Shown: positions 26,924 through 39,464 of the stretch, one piece after another
How positions within the stretch are numbered: position 1 is the stretch's first letter
Layout of the letters: each line of letters opens with the position of its first letter
Source of the DNA: Lethocerus indicus
Lineage: Eukaryota > Arthropoda > Insecta > Hemiptera > Belostomatidae
Length of the DNA stretch: 64,000 nucleotides
NCBI GenBank assembly: GCA_019843655.1
Contig: JACDQD010000008.1
Span: 10,078,442-10,142,441 of the forward strand
Reading direction: 5' to 3'
Position numbers and translations under genes: made by a program
The notes under the pieces: model-generated
The model's input: only the letters and a program-made list of their open reading frames with translations
What the model was told of the DNA's origin: nothing
The model's database searches: none

Positions 26924-28568
26924 CTGAAATAGTATAGTAAAACAAATATTTAATAAACGGCAACAATAGACCTTAAATAGTGCTAAATTAAATATATCAT
27001 GATATAGGAATAGATACAGTTTGCTTTGCATTTTGTTTTTTGTTATTAATCTGTTTCCGACTAGTTCACTATTTGCTATGATTCCACTAACACGTAATTC
27101 AGATGCTTTAAAATTCAGAAGTTTCCGCGGGATATAATTATCCTGGCAAGATTGGGTGGAAAAAACTATAAATCAGACTCGTACTCACAATATTTTCTGA
27201 ATTTATTCAAGCATGGCTACATGTTTTATCCGCGCGTAACATTTATCCATGTATTTTATGTTTTTGTGTATAGGTCCTTCAGAATGAAATATATTCCTGC
27301 ATACGTTGCCTATATAAAGTATTGTCTGGTCCGCCCGATTTTTCTCAAACGCAGTATTACGGTTGTATTTTTGTACCCACGTGTACTATTATAAATATCT
27401 TATTTCTTTTTTTTAATTAAACTGACGAAGCATTAAATTAACGGTGATTGCCAGCAACAGATGCGTCGCTAATAAGTCAGGCCTGTTATTTTTTTACTAT
27501 GCCCCACATAGCTTGATATATACCTTAAATTTCATCACACTCTCAACGAGACTGAGAGGCTCGAGGCAAACCATTTTCGAGTAGTCGAGCAGAGAAACGC
27601 CCCATTCATTATGGGTTTCGGTCGGTGCCAAAATTACACTCGAATACTCGAGAAAACTCTATCCGCACGATTATAAAATAATTTATTTAAAGTACACCAG
27701 AAAATAAGAGCAAACTTTAAATCATCGGCCTAATTAACGCGTTAAATATATTGTATCTGTCTACATGTTAAAAGCCTACTCTTCTATGATTTAAGTTTTC
27801 GACATGCCATCAATATTACACGGTATCGCCCTTAATAGACACTTATCACGCGTGACTTTGAATTGAATACAAGTACAATGGAACAAGGGTGCATATTACA
27901 CTAAACGAAACCGTTTATAACTTGAGAACAGATCTAGAAAAGGGTGTGTTTTCTTTTATGTATTCACTCATCAATGTTGTTCCACGTGGCAAGAACAGTT
28001 GTACAAATTCATACTCAGTGCGTGTATCGCTTAGAATTATAGCTATCTATAGAAATGTTAACTACAGGAAAACTTCCCTAAACCCACATCGCCAGTACAA
28101 CCAAGAAAGTGGCGAAGAACGCCGAAAATTCATGAATTAGTTGGGAATATAAATCTGTCGGGCTCACTCCCGATCTTGGATAGCCGGTGAAGAATCTACT
28201 ACTCGTGATCGGGCACCGTTCGGTCGCTCCCAGAGGCCGTAACTCGGTTTAAATATAGGCGGGTGTAGATCAGTCCTTAACACGACCCCACAGCGGCGCG
28301 GGAATTGAACTGTATAAAAAGAAATATACCGGACCGACAGGACTGCATATTTCGATTTCTTTACTGCCTACGATATATACACCGCTGTGAGTCAGTGGTT
28401 GGGGATATTCTCTTACAGTGGAGGAATTCACCGCGCTCCGAGAATTCTTCCCGTTGAATGGGGCGTAAATTAGCCGCGAGACATTCCCGATATATCCACC
28501 AATTCTGAAGATATATTAATACGATATTTATACTTTGTATTATAAACGTTTCCGGTTTCTTTCGACAG

Positions 28569-28594
28569 AATCAACACTGTCAAATTACAGGACC
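28569..28594 (+). CDS. Candidate 26-nt micro-exon
   Basis: The acceptor TTTCCGGTTTCTTTCGACAG and the donor GACC|GTAAGAG are both good but enclose only 26 nt. All three frames are open (for example INTVKLQD). Micro-exons exist in neuronal animal genes, but decoy splice sites are common, and nothing links this one to another exon. Confidence 0.12.
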
Positions 28595-29901
28595 GTAAGA
28601 GCATCTATTTAAAAACGAGTGATATATACCGCGATTAATACTTTCGCATTTGAATCGGCAATTAATTCTTTAATCTTGAGAGGGCAGAGTTACGGAAGGA
28701 ATAAAATTGAGAAGTGGGCGCAGCGCGACTGGTTTTGAACCGGCCGAACGTTTTAAGGCGTCCTCCAGAGGCGGCTATAATTTGGAGCTGTTATCGGTCG
28801 GCCGATCTGGCAAATTGTTATTGTCGTTCCGCGGTCCAGGAGGCGCCCTACCGAGAAAAAATGAAGGAAACACAGCTCTCTGTTACCGGCATTCCTAGCT
28901 AAGTGCACATCTATCCCCGAATTATTACCCAGGAAAAGGAAACTTTTTTTAGGCCGTCCGCTAAATTGAAGAAAGAGCGAGAGAATAGATTAAGAATTAA
29001 TAAGCAACGAACGATAAAATAAAAATTCTCGGTTGCGAAGAATTTCATTATTCTCAATAGTGGGAGGCCTACTATGAACCTAATAATTAGTGTAGCTGTG
29101 TCGGTCCAAAATAAAAACAGAATGATTTAAAGCGAGTGCATTAGGCTTGAAACAAAATTTTATAGGTAGGCAAACAGAATAATATTAAGACACATGAAAA
29201 TTCCGGCCGTCTTTCTAATTGAAAAGTGTTCCGATTGCGGATATTCATGACAACGCTAATTTAGTAATAGTTTTATCCTTCATTATTGCCACACGCCGGT
29301 TAGTTTCGCAGGAAAAAAGATAAAGTTACTATCATGATATAAGCCAATGAATATTATCATTCGTGTTCTTTTTTTTAGAATACAAAAGACTAGAGAATTT
29401 GAATTTCATAACGGCAAAGTGACGTTGAACGACGGCGTTGCGACCCGCAACTGAATGCCGATTCCGCGTCATCCCGCAGGAGAAAAAACCCGGCTGGATT
29501 TCAGAGTATCTCCCCGATCGCACATCCGGCCGTTACTGATAACAAGCCTGTATTATATTAGCATTCATTTCAAATGTTCGAGATACGATAATTCTATTTC
29601 TGTCGGGAAGGAATTTTCGCCCGACCTTTTCTCCCAATTGTAAACGACCCTAGATACGCGGTCCCCGATTATATAACCGAACCGTTAAATTACGAACAAA
29701 TTCGTTACCCGTTCTTGCATAAAAAGTTACACTTTTGAAGAGGGGGGAGTGTCAGGGACTGCACGATTTGGCACTGATTGTGCCCCGGCGTTTAAAAACT
29801 TATCTCCGCGATTAAATAAATTCAGTACAGTAAATCTCTTATTTGTATCTGACACCTGACTCGAAGTCTAGTTTTTAATAAATGATTGACTGTTTCTAAG
29901 A

Positions 29902-29929
29902 CTTGCACAATTCGCTTTCGTCGTGCAAG
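29902..29929. repeat. 7-bp inverted repeat, 14-nt loop
   Basis: CTTGCAC at 29902-29908 pairs with GTGCAAG at 29923-29929. A modest hairpin of unknown role, possibly chance. Confidence 0.25.
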
Positions 29930-30387
29930 AATTGTTCGACGGACTCAGACCCGTCTGTTTAATTGAGAAAGACAAGGGTTTCTTTAAATGGCGGGCGAAA
30001 AGAATAAAATAAAAAAAATAACAATGCAGAAGGCGAAACCGACGCGGCCGTGAAACTATACCAGCTGCTACCTTCGACTTATTTTACTCCCGGCTAGGGT
30101 CACACCGGCTGCTGTGCATCACTCCTCAGCTCGTCACGCGAGCCTGGTTTTATCCGCAGATAACTATTTGCGATGTGAATCAAATCACCGAAATTTCATG
30201 TCTTAAGATTAAACGATCGTGTCGAAGCTACAATGACATCAATCGATAAATTTATTATTCTCACCACATGAAGAAAAACTATCCGGTCGAAAAATTTATC
30301 CGATTTTGTGCCTACACCAGTCTAATAAAGGACTTCATTGGGTTTATTTTTTGAAAATTGACAATCTTGAACTAACTCTTTCCTCAG

Positions 30388-30464
30388 CTAAAGTGAGTGC
30401 ACAGTGGCTTCAGAATTGGGAAAAATATAAGACGGGTCTGGGACTCTTATTAGCCAAGGGTTAA
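30388..30464 (+). CDS. Candidate terminal exon, 24 codons to stop
   Basis: An ideal branch-site and acceptor arrangement, GAACTAACTCTTTCCTCAG, ends at 30387. With two carried-in bases the frame reads KVSAQWLQNWEKYKTGLGL and on to a TAA at 30462-30464. An AATAAA hexamer follows at 30471-30476. The geometry fits a short last exon, though the poly(A) hexamer is close to the stop. The frame is too short to identify a family. Confidence 0.2.
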
Positions 30465-31160
30465 TTAACAAATAAAACAGAATGAAATGTCATTACATTA
30501 ATAAAATATGCAATTTCTTTTCCCATTATTACCCATTACTACTTTTTCTTCTTTTACGGGCCCAAATAAAACCCCTCTAGTAGGTCACGGCACCCTTGGA
30601 TAAATTATTCAGCAATTTTTTAAATTACGATCGAATGAATTCCTCTATAAGTGAAATATTTCCTGTATAATTCTGTAATTATTGTCAAAAGGACGTCATT
30701 GAAAACGCGACCTTCTTGTCACCGCCAACCTAATACCTAATGCTCCGACCTAATGCGATCTAACACTCCGCCAATTGGGAATACAATATTTCTTCTTTTC
30801 TCCAGTTGGTTGTTCCCCGCATCCTTTCCTATATGTTCGGAAAACACGAGGAAAAATATCTTCGGAGGAGGGGAATAAAATAGTTGAGAAATGAATGTTA
30901 AAAAACCTGTTGCCAGGCAATATTGAGTGCAATTTCACAAATGGGACCCATAAGAAAGAATGATCTAAGCAAAAATAAGGAGATAGGATGTTTATCGAGT
31001 CCAATATATTTTAATTTTTAAAATGTCACCCCTAGTTTGGAAACATTTTAATAACACTGACAACGGAAATAATTGTTAATAACAAGTCCGAGCGGAAAAT
31101 ATAAAGGAGGTTTGTGACGTAGTTCGAGGGGGTCTCACTTGTCCAGTTAGCTAAACTTAC

Positions 31161-31181
31161 CTAACCTAAGGATTATCGTGC
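31161..31181 (-). CDS. Candidate 21-nt micro-exon
   Basis: On the minus strand, a strongly pyrimidine-rich acceptor (CATCTCGTCTTTTACTTAG) and the donor TTAG|GTAAGTTT enclose 21 nt. Only the frame with two carried-in bases lacks a stop (TIILRL). A real micro-exon or a decoy pair; no phase partner is known. Confidence 0.12.
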
Positions 31182-31592
31182 CTAAGTAAAAGACGAGATG
31201 TAAAAAACGATATTATGCGTGATATTCCACTGACGAACCATAATTTCAAATATTGTAACGGTGGTTTAAATGACTTTATTTATACACAGAGGCTGCAACA
31301 GTTGGAAGGAGTCCTTCATGTTTTCGACGAAGTATTTTTCTACCTTTCTTTATCGACCCACCGTTTTATAACCCGGTCACACACAATGGGGGTCCACCGG
31401 GTCTTATCGGGACCCAATTATCGGCGGGGGAGTACGAGGTCCGCCGGAATCTGGGTCGACCCGACAACGTCGAATGTCCCTCTCGACAATGGCAGTACTC
31501 GGAGTTTCTCCGGGAGTCCACCGTCCACCGTCCAGCACGTGGCCCCAGCCTCCCCTTCACCCCTTCTCAGAACAGACCGCTGCGTCACCGTC

Positions 31593-31610
31593 CCCATACC
31601 CATACCCATA
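31593..31610. repeat. Microsatellite (CCCATA)3
   Basis: Three perfect copies of CCCATA lie in a pyrimidine-rich patch. Confidence 0.9.
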
Positions 31611-32668
31611 CTTCAGACCCAGGCCCCACCTTTCGTTTTTACAGCCAACTGCCGTTGTGGTACAACGCCCGCTTCTAGCTATAACACGCGAGTAATGCGT
31701 CAAAACCCTAACCACTTGTACAGGACACGTTGACGAATTAAAAGTTCTGTTCCTCATTAAACCATTCGATTAAAACTCTCTGCAATGAAAGCTATCCATA
31801 CAAGGTGATTCTGACCTAAGGTAACAAAACCTATGTTAAGAAAGACCCAAATAGAAACTCGCCGGACTGTTACTTAACGAATAGTGCCTCACAGATCTGC
31901 TTCTACCCCCATAGCTCCCTTCTTACCTCTCGACCTGGCTATCCTTCGTCCGTTTCTGACAAGCGTATTTCAAAACACTTTTGATACACTGCCCAGCCGC
32001 TCCTGTCTATATTAAATCCGATGAGGGTCATCCGTCGATTTTCAGCCTACAAAACGGCCCGGTCAGAATTTAGAAGGCAGTTGAGTCTTGGGTATCGTCC
32101 GAAGCCCGTCAGTAAGTCTTTTATTGTATGAAACTTCAATTCGCAGAAACCTGGCAGAGCGGCGTTGACATTGGCGATGAAATATAAATCTTTCTGTGCA
32201 GTATCGAATCGAAACACGCACGACGTAACTGCAAATTGCAGACACCTAGAAAGAGTAGGCCAATATCTAAAATGTCTCCCTGTTCATACGGCAGTAGCAA
32301 GTTTCAATTCAAGTATGTATGTCACCGTGTGAAGAGAATAGGATTATAATAGCGTACGTGAGCTAGAGATTGAAAACAACAAGGTGGAGCGAATAAAATA
32401 AAAACAAATATCCCCAATCTCTTTGGGAAATGAAAGTTTGGGGAATAAATGTTCAATATTTGGTCTCGATAAAATTCCAATCGCCGCATGATTTCAACAA
32501 CAATAGTTGGAAATGTCAGAGATAAATTAGGCGTGGGACAAGATGTTTGTTACAGGGCCCACTTCCGGGCTGGTTACACTTCGGCCTAGAACCGGTCACT
32601 ATTTATAAAACCGCCGTCTGCTGGGTCCCGCTCGCGCCACCACGAGCTGTACCGCCTGCCCGCGTATT

Positions 32669-32684
32669 ACACACACACACACAC
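32669..32684. repeat. Microsatellite (AC)8
   Basis: Perfect dinucleotide run of sixteen bases, about 60 bases upstream of a TATA-like motif at 32742. Confidence 0.9.
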
Positions 32685-32741
32685 CTCTCAACCCCGGTCC
32701 TAAATATAGTTCAATAACGATCATTAGTCATGCGCTCTCAC

Positions 32742-32750
32742 TATAAATAG
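32742..32750 (+). promoter_or_regulatory. TATA-box-like motif (TATAAATAG)
   Basis: A consensus TATAAATAG is followed by GGGGAGAG and a GC-rich stretch. A 77-codon reading without an AUG start covers 32769-32999. No initiator is evident 30 bases downstream, so promoter activity is speculative. Confidence 0.18.
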
Positions 32751-35655
32751 GGGAGAGCTTCCGAGGGGGTGCCGCGTCCCCGCCGCCGATGGGTTAGAGC
32801 CCCGGCCGATATTCTCACGGAGCGGCTTAAACACGTGTACCACGAGCTCGGACAAATCACTTCCGCTCGGTGTTTAACCCAGAGCCCGATCGAGGATCCC
32901 TCTCGTCGCACCCGGTTTACGTTCTACCGAGTGCTCGCATTTACACAGAAGACAGTTCCCTTCCTAGTCTCGTTTGTTCACAGATATGGGGAGATTTAAC
33001 AAATGCTTTTCATGCCTTCATTCGCGGCCAACTTAAATCATTTTTTCACGCCCAACATTCTCTAGCTTGCAAGACCTTTCAGGAACCGAAAATAAATACT
33101 CTGAAATCATTTTTACCTGTTCCAGCATAAATATTGTGCAAGTAATACGAACACACATGCGAGCGCAAACAAGACACGAAAGTACTGTAAATGTCGACGA
33201 TATTTCGAGGGAATGCATTACATATTGAAAAACTCGATGAACAAACAATGTTTATTAACATCTTAATAGACTTGGGAGCAATTAACGTTGCACAAAGCAA
33301 GCAGTGTCGATCTCTGGATGGTGCCTCGGGCACCTCTGATTCTGATTACAGTTTGGATTCGAGTTCTAACACCGAAGTCTAAGGCCCTCGGGCGCTGCGG
33401 AAAGGTTAATCGAAACAAACACTGGTTGGTGACAAAAGACTCTTTATTCAAAGCGGATCCTTGCGGTAGAAATGAAAAGATGATTACTTCTGAGAACTTC
33501 AATTTTAATAGCATCGACTGTGTCTTTGATTGGCCACATTATTCATTGAGGCGAGAGGTTGAAAATGAACTCATCTAAGAAATATCCTATTTCACATAAT
33601 TGGGATGTTTATGTCCGGTTCGTAGACGAAGAAAAAGTGTGGATCTAACAATTGTCGGTGTATTTAAGATGCAGCTTTGAGTATATATCGGGCCCGAGAA
33701 AGCAACCAATTCTGCGTATCGCGTGAACCTTACGCAGTCACTGTGTTTGACTACAATGATCCTAAGTTTAGAACACGTGGCCGGGACGGCTGTAGAATGT
33801 TTTTTTAAGCGGAGGATTTATTTACTCCCGGGTGGCTCTAAGTGGAAACTGATCAAATAAACGTATCGGAATACAACGTCTGTTCAAGATATCTCCGGCT
33901 AACCCGTTTTCTGATTTCGGAGAGAATTGGGGCCGAGGCAAAATGCACTTAAATCGAAAAGGTAATTCAACACCGGGGAGTCATGCTATACGTCCCTAAA
34001 TAGAACGTTACCTCATGGGAATTTTCAACCTCGAGTTTTAAACGGGTTTACACGATCCTGTGAATTTGACAGGGTGTCCTTTCAAAGTTCATTTCAAAGG
34101 ACCTTTGCCAAATTGAATTCTAGAGTTCGCCCTCTAAGGAAACTGCCAATTTATACGCGAAAACCTTTCATTTCGAGCCAATCCCTGAAAAATGGAAAAA
34201 ATTCGGAATATGATCAAATTTACGACCTGAAAATAACTTCGCGGTTAGGATTCAGAAAACAGCATTGCTGAAGGACGCTTGTTTGTTTGCAAACATCGTC
34301 AATCATGTGTTTTACTCAGGCGTAAATGAAAGGCGTTCTGAAATAGTAAATCTCTAACAAGTGAACAAAGTAAGAGTCCGTCTAGCTAACAGTGCCAAAT
34401 AGAACTTGCATATTACGAATTGACCAAATATTCTCATCCTGATGGTTTAAGTATTTCCGTATTTTATCCTAGTTTAATATTCTGAATTTATTATCTCTCT
34501 TTTATTTATTATTATATTTAAATTTAATTATCTCTAAATTTAATATTCTGCGAGTTTCTAACGACCGAACTTTCTGATTCGTAGAAGAAAAAATAAATTT
34601 ACTTATATAAACATAATTTTAAAAAATCGTCGGTTAAGGTATGCATTATAAACAAGCGAAGACAGGAACGTGAGAGTGACAGAAAAAGATGGGGAAAATA
34701 GCGCACATAAATGTAGCTCATCATCTTGACGTATTGGGTAGGGTGGGTGGGTGCGTTGAACAACTCTACAGGTGATATTGATACGTCAATTGGGGGAAGT
34801 TTTTCATCTGGCGACAAGGCAACTTTTTGTCGATGACTTTTTCGAACGTGCCCTGAAATATAAGCGGGATATAGGACTTCGGGAACGGCTGTCTTTTGGA
34901 GATGAACAAAATCAATTATTTCGTCAGTATTGATCTTAACTTGGCCGGAACAAATCTGGCATATGGGCGAGCCTCACACTCCCCCTTTCGCATATTTCAG
35001 AGCCTTATAAAAAAAAACAGTCTTACAAAGACAGATAAAGGCCAGGCTGGTTTTTTTCAAAAGAGGGAATTTCAAACCACGCTGCGAATGGTTCCGTCGC
35101 AGAAATGCCTGTGCCAAACAGTTTAATTACGCCTGATAAAATATAATCCGCGCTAAAAATGCTCTGTTAATTCGATGCCCGTATCTTTATATTATGCACT
35201 GTTATTTACGACGGCCGAGACCAGAATCTCTTTACGATGTTTTATCGCGAGTTGTTTTTTTTTGTTTACTGGTCCTCAAATTAACAAACAATCTTCTCGA
35301 ACAAACAAGATTATTGTACAATAAAACGGAGAATTTGTACAAACACAGAGACGTATTCAATAACCGAAGAGTAAAATAGATAATACGGTTTTATCGGACC
35401 GGACGATTATAAGTAAATGGGAAACGGATTTCGCAACCGATACTCGTTCGCGATGCTTTAATTATTTGAAGTCAATAATAAATAAATTTATATAAAGGAG
35501 AGGATGTAATAGCTCTGCGTTGTCTAATCGACGACGGCCCTTTCAAATTTGAAAATGAAACCCTCCGAACCCAATCGACATTGGGGGGCCTTCGTGTTTT
35601 TCCGGTTCAATTTATTTTTTTGGCAGCGGGTTTCTTCTATTAATAAGCCGGGTAA

Positions 35656-35670
35656 AGAGAGAGAGAGAGA
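35656..35670. repeat. GA microsatellite
   Basis: Run of alternating A and G, about seven units, within a purine-rich segment that continues to about 35710. In insects GAGAG repeats can bind GAGA factor; no promoter is identified next to it. Confidence 0.85.
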
Positions 35671-36271
35671 CAGAGGGAGAAAGGCAGACCGGGGGAGTGG
35701 GAGTGACCCGCAGGGTTTGTTCGGGCCGCGGTAAATAAATAGGGACGGCAGGGGTTTACATTGGGGGTGGGGTTGGACGTTGATGAAGAGGTCGGTACGC
35801 TCTATTGGGGGAAGGTGGGCGTGTTGGAACCCCGCTGGAATAGGCGCCTATCACGTGGCCCTTGACGTCAACCTGTTTGTTGCTAGCAAAGAACCCCCTT
35901 CGGTTTGCTGGACATATTTGGCCCAGTCTAACTGGAGATCGGCGTTGGGCCCCCAGTCCCGGGAAGTGAAGATCAGCGGCGTTCCAGGAGTTAATTCAGG
36001 AAAATTCTTAATTTTTGACCTAACAATCTAAACTAGATATTGTCCGAAACCGGGAACAATACAAAATACGAGTTCATTTTGTCAGTGCAATTCAGATATT
36101 CGATTTAATTCGGAAAAATCTCCATCCGTTAATAAATATTCCACTCGAAATTTCCCAGCATACAAACACAGTTGTTATCAGCTAATAAAATGATCAATGT
36201 ACTCCCACTAAAATTGATAACAATGGTTCAAATGAAACGGAATAGAATAAGAGGTTCAAATCAATACTTAC

Positions 36272-36304
36272 TTGAAGGGAGTTTAAGGTCGGGCATAAAA
36301 GTCC
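36272..36304 (-). CDS. Candidate 33-nt micro-exon
   Basis: On the minus strand, a CTAAA branch-like site and the acceptor CGCCCTTCAG precede, and the donor CAA|GTAAGTATTG, a near-perfect match, follows. The segment is a multiple of three. Two frames are open (GLLCPTLNSLQ at phase 0, or TFMPDLKLPS). Its position between the candidate membrane exon and higher-coordinate sequence would suit that gene, but phases do not prove a link. Confidence 0.15.
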
Positions 36305-36529
36305 CTGAAGGGCGATAGCGCAACATTTTAGTTATACGGGCCAACTGGCGGCTTTACTGTTTTATGAACTGTTCTCATTAGTACCAGATACCGGGAGTTA
36401 TGCTGGCCTGAAATCTGCGCGCTGTTTAATAATAATGCGGCGATTCGCTGAACTACTTGCCGTTGTGACCGGGTCTAACGGGGGCGGTAGAGCTCATTTG
36501 CAGAAATGATTGGCAGCGTCCGAAAGAAA

Positions 36530-36559
36530 TATATAAACGGGGCCACCGGAATCGTGTCA
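36530..36559 (+). promoter_or_regulatory. TATA box with initiator-like TCA at correct spacing
   Basis: TATATAAA at 36530-36537 is followed by GTCACAG, whose A is at 36559, 29 bases from the first T, the spacing expected of a TATA/initiator core promoter. The TCA match is partial and no downstream promoter element is seen. Downstream, an ATG at 36633 opens MNDHLVKR and reaches a CCG|GTAAAG donor, and a strong acceptor follows at 36834/36835. The joined ATG frame does not match the long open frame of the next candidate exon. Confidence 0.2.
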
Positions 36560-36835
36560 CAGCTCCCGACAAGGACTTGCTCCGTTCCTCTGTCCGATTT
36601 ACCGTTCTGTTTAGCCCGCTTCAAAACGACAGCATGAACGACCACTTAGTCAAGCGCCGGTAAAGGGCCGAAGAGCAGTAAGAGACGGCCGTCGGTCGCA
36701 CAATTTGCTTTTGAACACCGATCGCTATTTCTCAACTGGCGAATTGCACAATTTCTTGTTAACAACCGGAAAACTCAGACTGAGTTTAGCGCTCATAACC
36801 TCCGTAAGGCTTAGTTTCCCTCCCGTATTGCACAG

Positions 36836-37066
36836 GTTGAGTTACATCAATGGCATTCGAAGAATCACGCAAAATATTTGAAATTTTTGGACGAATATAA
36901 TTCTCGCATCGATGTATCCGCATATAACCGAGCTCGTTCGACTATCAACGGAGTTCGAACCACACAAAATATTTTTAAAATACCGGGGAAGCAGTTAAAC
37001 ATAATCTCTGAGAAAGTAATTCGCCCATCGACCAGTTCTTTTGGCACAGACAGATTTCAATACTAA
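36836..37066 (+). CDS. Candidate terminal exon, 76 codons to stop
   Basis: The acceptor TTTCCCTCCCGTATTGCACAG ends at 36835 and the phase-0 frame that starts right after it is open for 76 codons to TAA 37064-37066, with a second in-register TAA and an AATAAA hexamer overlapping. The reading is mixed and soluble-looking (VELHQWHSKNHAKYLKFLDE at its start, ending SSFGTDRFQY), with no membrane segment or recognisable domain. Few open stretches in the AT-rich part of the window are this long and begin exactly at a good acceptor. The promoter-like motif 280 bases upstream would make a compact gene, but no in-frame start was found. Confidence 0.28.
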   Translation, partial: VELHQWHSKNHAKYLKFLDEYNSRIDVSAYNRARSTINGVRTTQNIFKIPGKQLNIISEKVIRPSTSSFGTDRFQY

Positions 37067-37587
37067 TAAACCCAAAAATATGCATTTTCCAAAAGATAAA
37101 TTAATTTAATTAGAAATTTCATTCTAGTGCCCGGTTTTGTCTTGGCAGTAAAGGGCAATCGAGTATTGCCAATAATGAAATAATGAGAAGAAGTGCCGGA
37201 GCCGTCGAAGAAGACAAACAAAATTGTTGTAAGAGAATAGGGCGATGTGGCGGAACAAGTAGCCACCAGTGCCAGCCGGTCTCTAATAGGGCGCTGGTGT
37301 GTTTGTTCCTGTTAGGCTACATGTTGCCTGGCATTAAATTGATCCTAAATATAGGACCGACCGGTCGATGGTGATTGACCCGCCCCCCGCGTTTTTTTTT
37401 TAGTTTTCGCAATTCGCGGTGTTAAACCACTGGAAACTCGGTAATTACAATTGTCAGGCTTGGCCCAATCCCGGCGTTACAATCCCCATTCGCGATGTTT
37501 CCGCTCCGCTAGATACTTAAAGAAAAAAAGCTTAATTTAAAATTCACTTCATCATCCTTCACACTATACAACTGGAACCCTGTTATT

Positions 37588-37611
37588 AAATCTTATACTA
37601 AATCTTATACT
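37588..37611. repeat. Perfect tandem duplication of 12 bp
   Basis: AAATCTTATACT is repeated twice head to tail. Confidence 0.85.
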
Positions 37612-39443
37612 TGAACACCAACATTCCTTCATTGGCTGGTCATATTCCTCCCTCTTTCAAAATTATTGTATCAAGTCAAATGCCTTCTTATTGGTTTCCA
37701 ATTCTACCGATATAAGGGGCAGGAGGAAGCAGACGGAAGAAGTACTTCTAATTATTATTAGTAAGTATCTCCTTCATGAGATAAGAGGAAAGTATGATGA
37801 CGATTGAGAGGAATTGAAAAGGTCTGGTTTTTCACCCCGGACCAATTACGCGTGGGCTCAAGTGTTTTTCCACTCCTGAAACAGCTTAAAGCATTTTAGA
37901 GTGCTCAAATTTTCGAGAGGGCAAGTGTATGACTTCATGAAGTACCGAGGATATTCCTATCACATGCACCAATCTAATGAGTCACAGTTAGTATAGTGAA
38001 ACTGCGGCTTTCCGACTTAAGTTTAATTGAGAACTTATAGAAGTCCGACCACTCCTATGCATTGCCCTACTGGCTTCATTCAAGGACTAACGTTACACCA
38101 CACTTCCGTTGCTTTGTTTTTGACGGGCGCGTGCGTTCGCATAAACTCGGGCCGATGATTGACCCGGCAGATCATAATCTCGATCGTACGACCGTTATTT
38201 TTCCCGCCAGATATTCGACATCAGGCCCACAACAACAGAAACAAATTAGCATAGAGCGGTGCCAACAATAACAAACAAATTGCGCAATGACAAACGCAGT
38301 CAAACAGGGCGGGATCGATAACAAAAAATGCCTCATTCGTTTCTTTGACAAGACCGGGTTTGTCATCGGACTCTTCATTGTACCCGCTTTGGGTCGTCGA
38401 CAGAAAATGACTACTCAGCACGCAAGGAATAAGTTACGAGCTGTCCCAACGAGTAACCAAGGTGCCTCCCTCGTGTCGATATAATCATTAACTACGCTCG
38501 TGGAAAATTATTACTACTTTCCCCTGTGATATATCCCTCATACACTTATTGTGTAAGAATTATCAAAGCTATAAAACTTTATAGGCCCAGCTTTGGGAAG
38601 GTAGTAGAAGCCGGAGACGGAAGTGCTCAAAGAAAATAAGCAACAGAAGCTAAATATAAAAAATATTTATATGATTTTCTATCGATATTTGACCTTTTTT
38701 TGTACAGGGATCATTTTATGTAGGATGTAGCCAGGGTATACTGGTATTGTACCATTTGACTAGACATTGAACTTCTAGGATTAAACTAAGGATGAAAACG
38801 ACTGTATTACGCCTCGTGGTACCAGTTTTAGACTAGAACAGTTAGCTGACAGTGAAAAAGTTCTAGTTCCAGACAAAACAGGCAAGAAGAAAATTACGGT
38901 TTCTTAATTTAATCTGTTGTTTCTTCCTCTCTGAATCCTAAATGACCAAAATCAGTTCCCCTCCGGGTTTTGGGTTACTTTCCCAGAATAACCGAAACGG
39001 TAGGCACACATATAACCCGGATACTGCGTTTAGGCCCAATAATATATTTAGCACAACAAAAAAACCGAGACCGATACTGTCATCTAAAGAAAGAATGGTT
39101 TTTATTAACGGAGCCTTCCCCTTCTCAGACGAGTGGCAGTGTGTCAAAAATCTGCTACCAACGTCCTTTGGATTTAAGCCACCCCTGTGGGTTTTAATTA
39201 ACGGGTCAATTTTAAATTCGATTAAATTTAACCTTTGAGGACGAGTACTGGACTGAAAAAAAGGCAGACCTGAAAGGGTCGCCGTGTAGGAGTAATTGCA
39301 GACCTTGAACGGATATTAGTGTTAAAATATAAGCGCCAACAAAATACAGTTCATGTTCTTTTAAAGTTTCCTGACATAAAGTTAACTCAAAAGAAATCAG
39401 ATGTCATAAAGCTGTTTCCTATGCCAAAGCCAGACAATAACAG

Positions 39444-39464
39444 CCTGCCAATTGAATTGGCAGG
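39444..39464. repeat. Perfect inverted repeat, 10-bp arms
   Basis: CCTGCCAATT, one G, then AATTGGCAGG. As DNA this is a near-continuous palindrome rather than a loop-forming RNA hairpin. It could be a dimeric protein-binding site; one 10-bp case in 64 kb is only mildly unexpected. Confidence 0.5.

Larger units (their letters stand above)
26924..36529. other. Stretch without well-supported gene
   Basis: AT-rich DNA with microsatellites at 31593, 32669 and 35656 and a few acceptor/donor pairs enclosing very short segments. A frame at 31215-31733 (172 codons) covers a GC-rich patch with overlapping frames on the other strand and shows no domain. If 26830-26923 is a real membrane exon, much of this stretch could be intron of its gene. 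Confidence 0.4.

Noticed and set aside
31215..31733. 172-codon plus-strand frame
   Set aside because: It covers a GC-rich patch with a CCCATA repeat and several long frames on the opposite strand. The translation shows no domain or membrane pattern.
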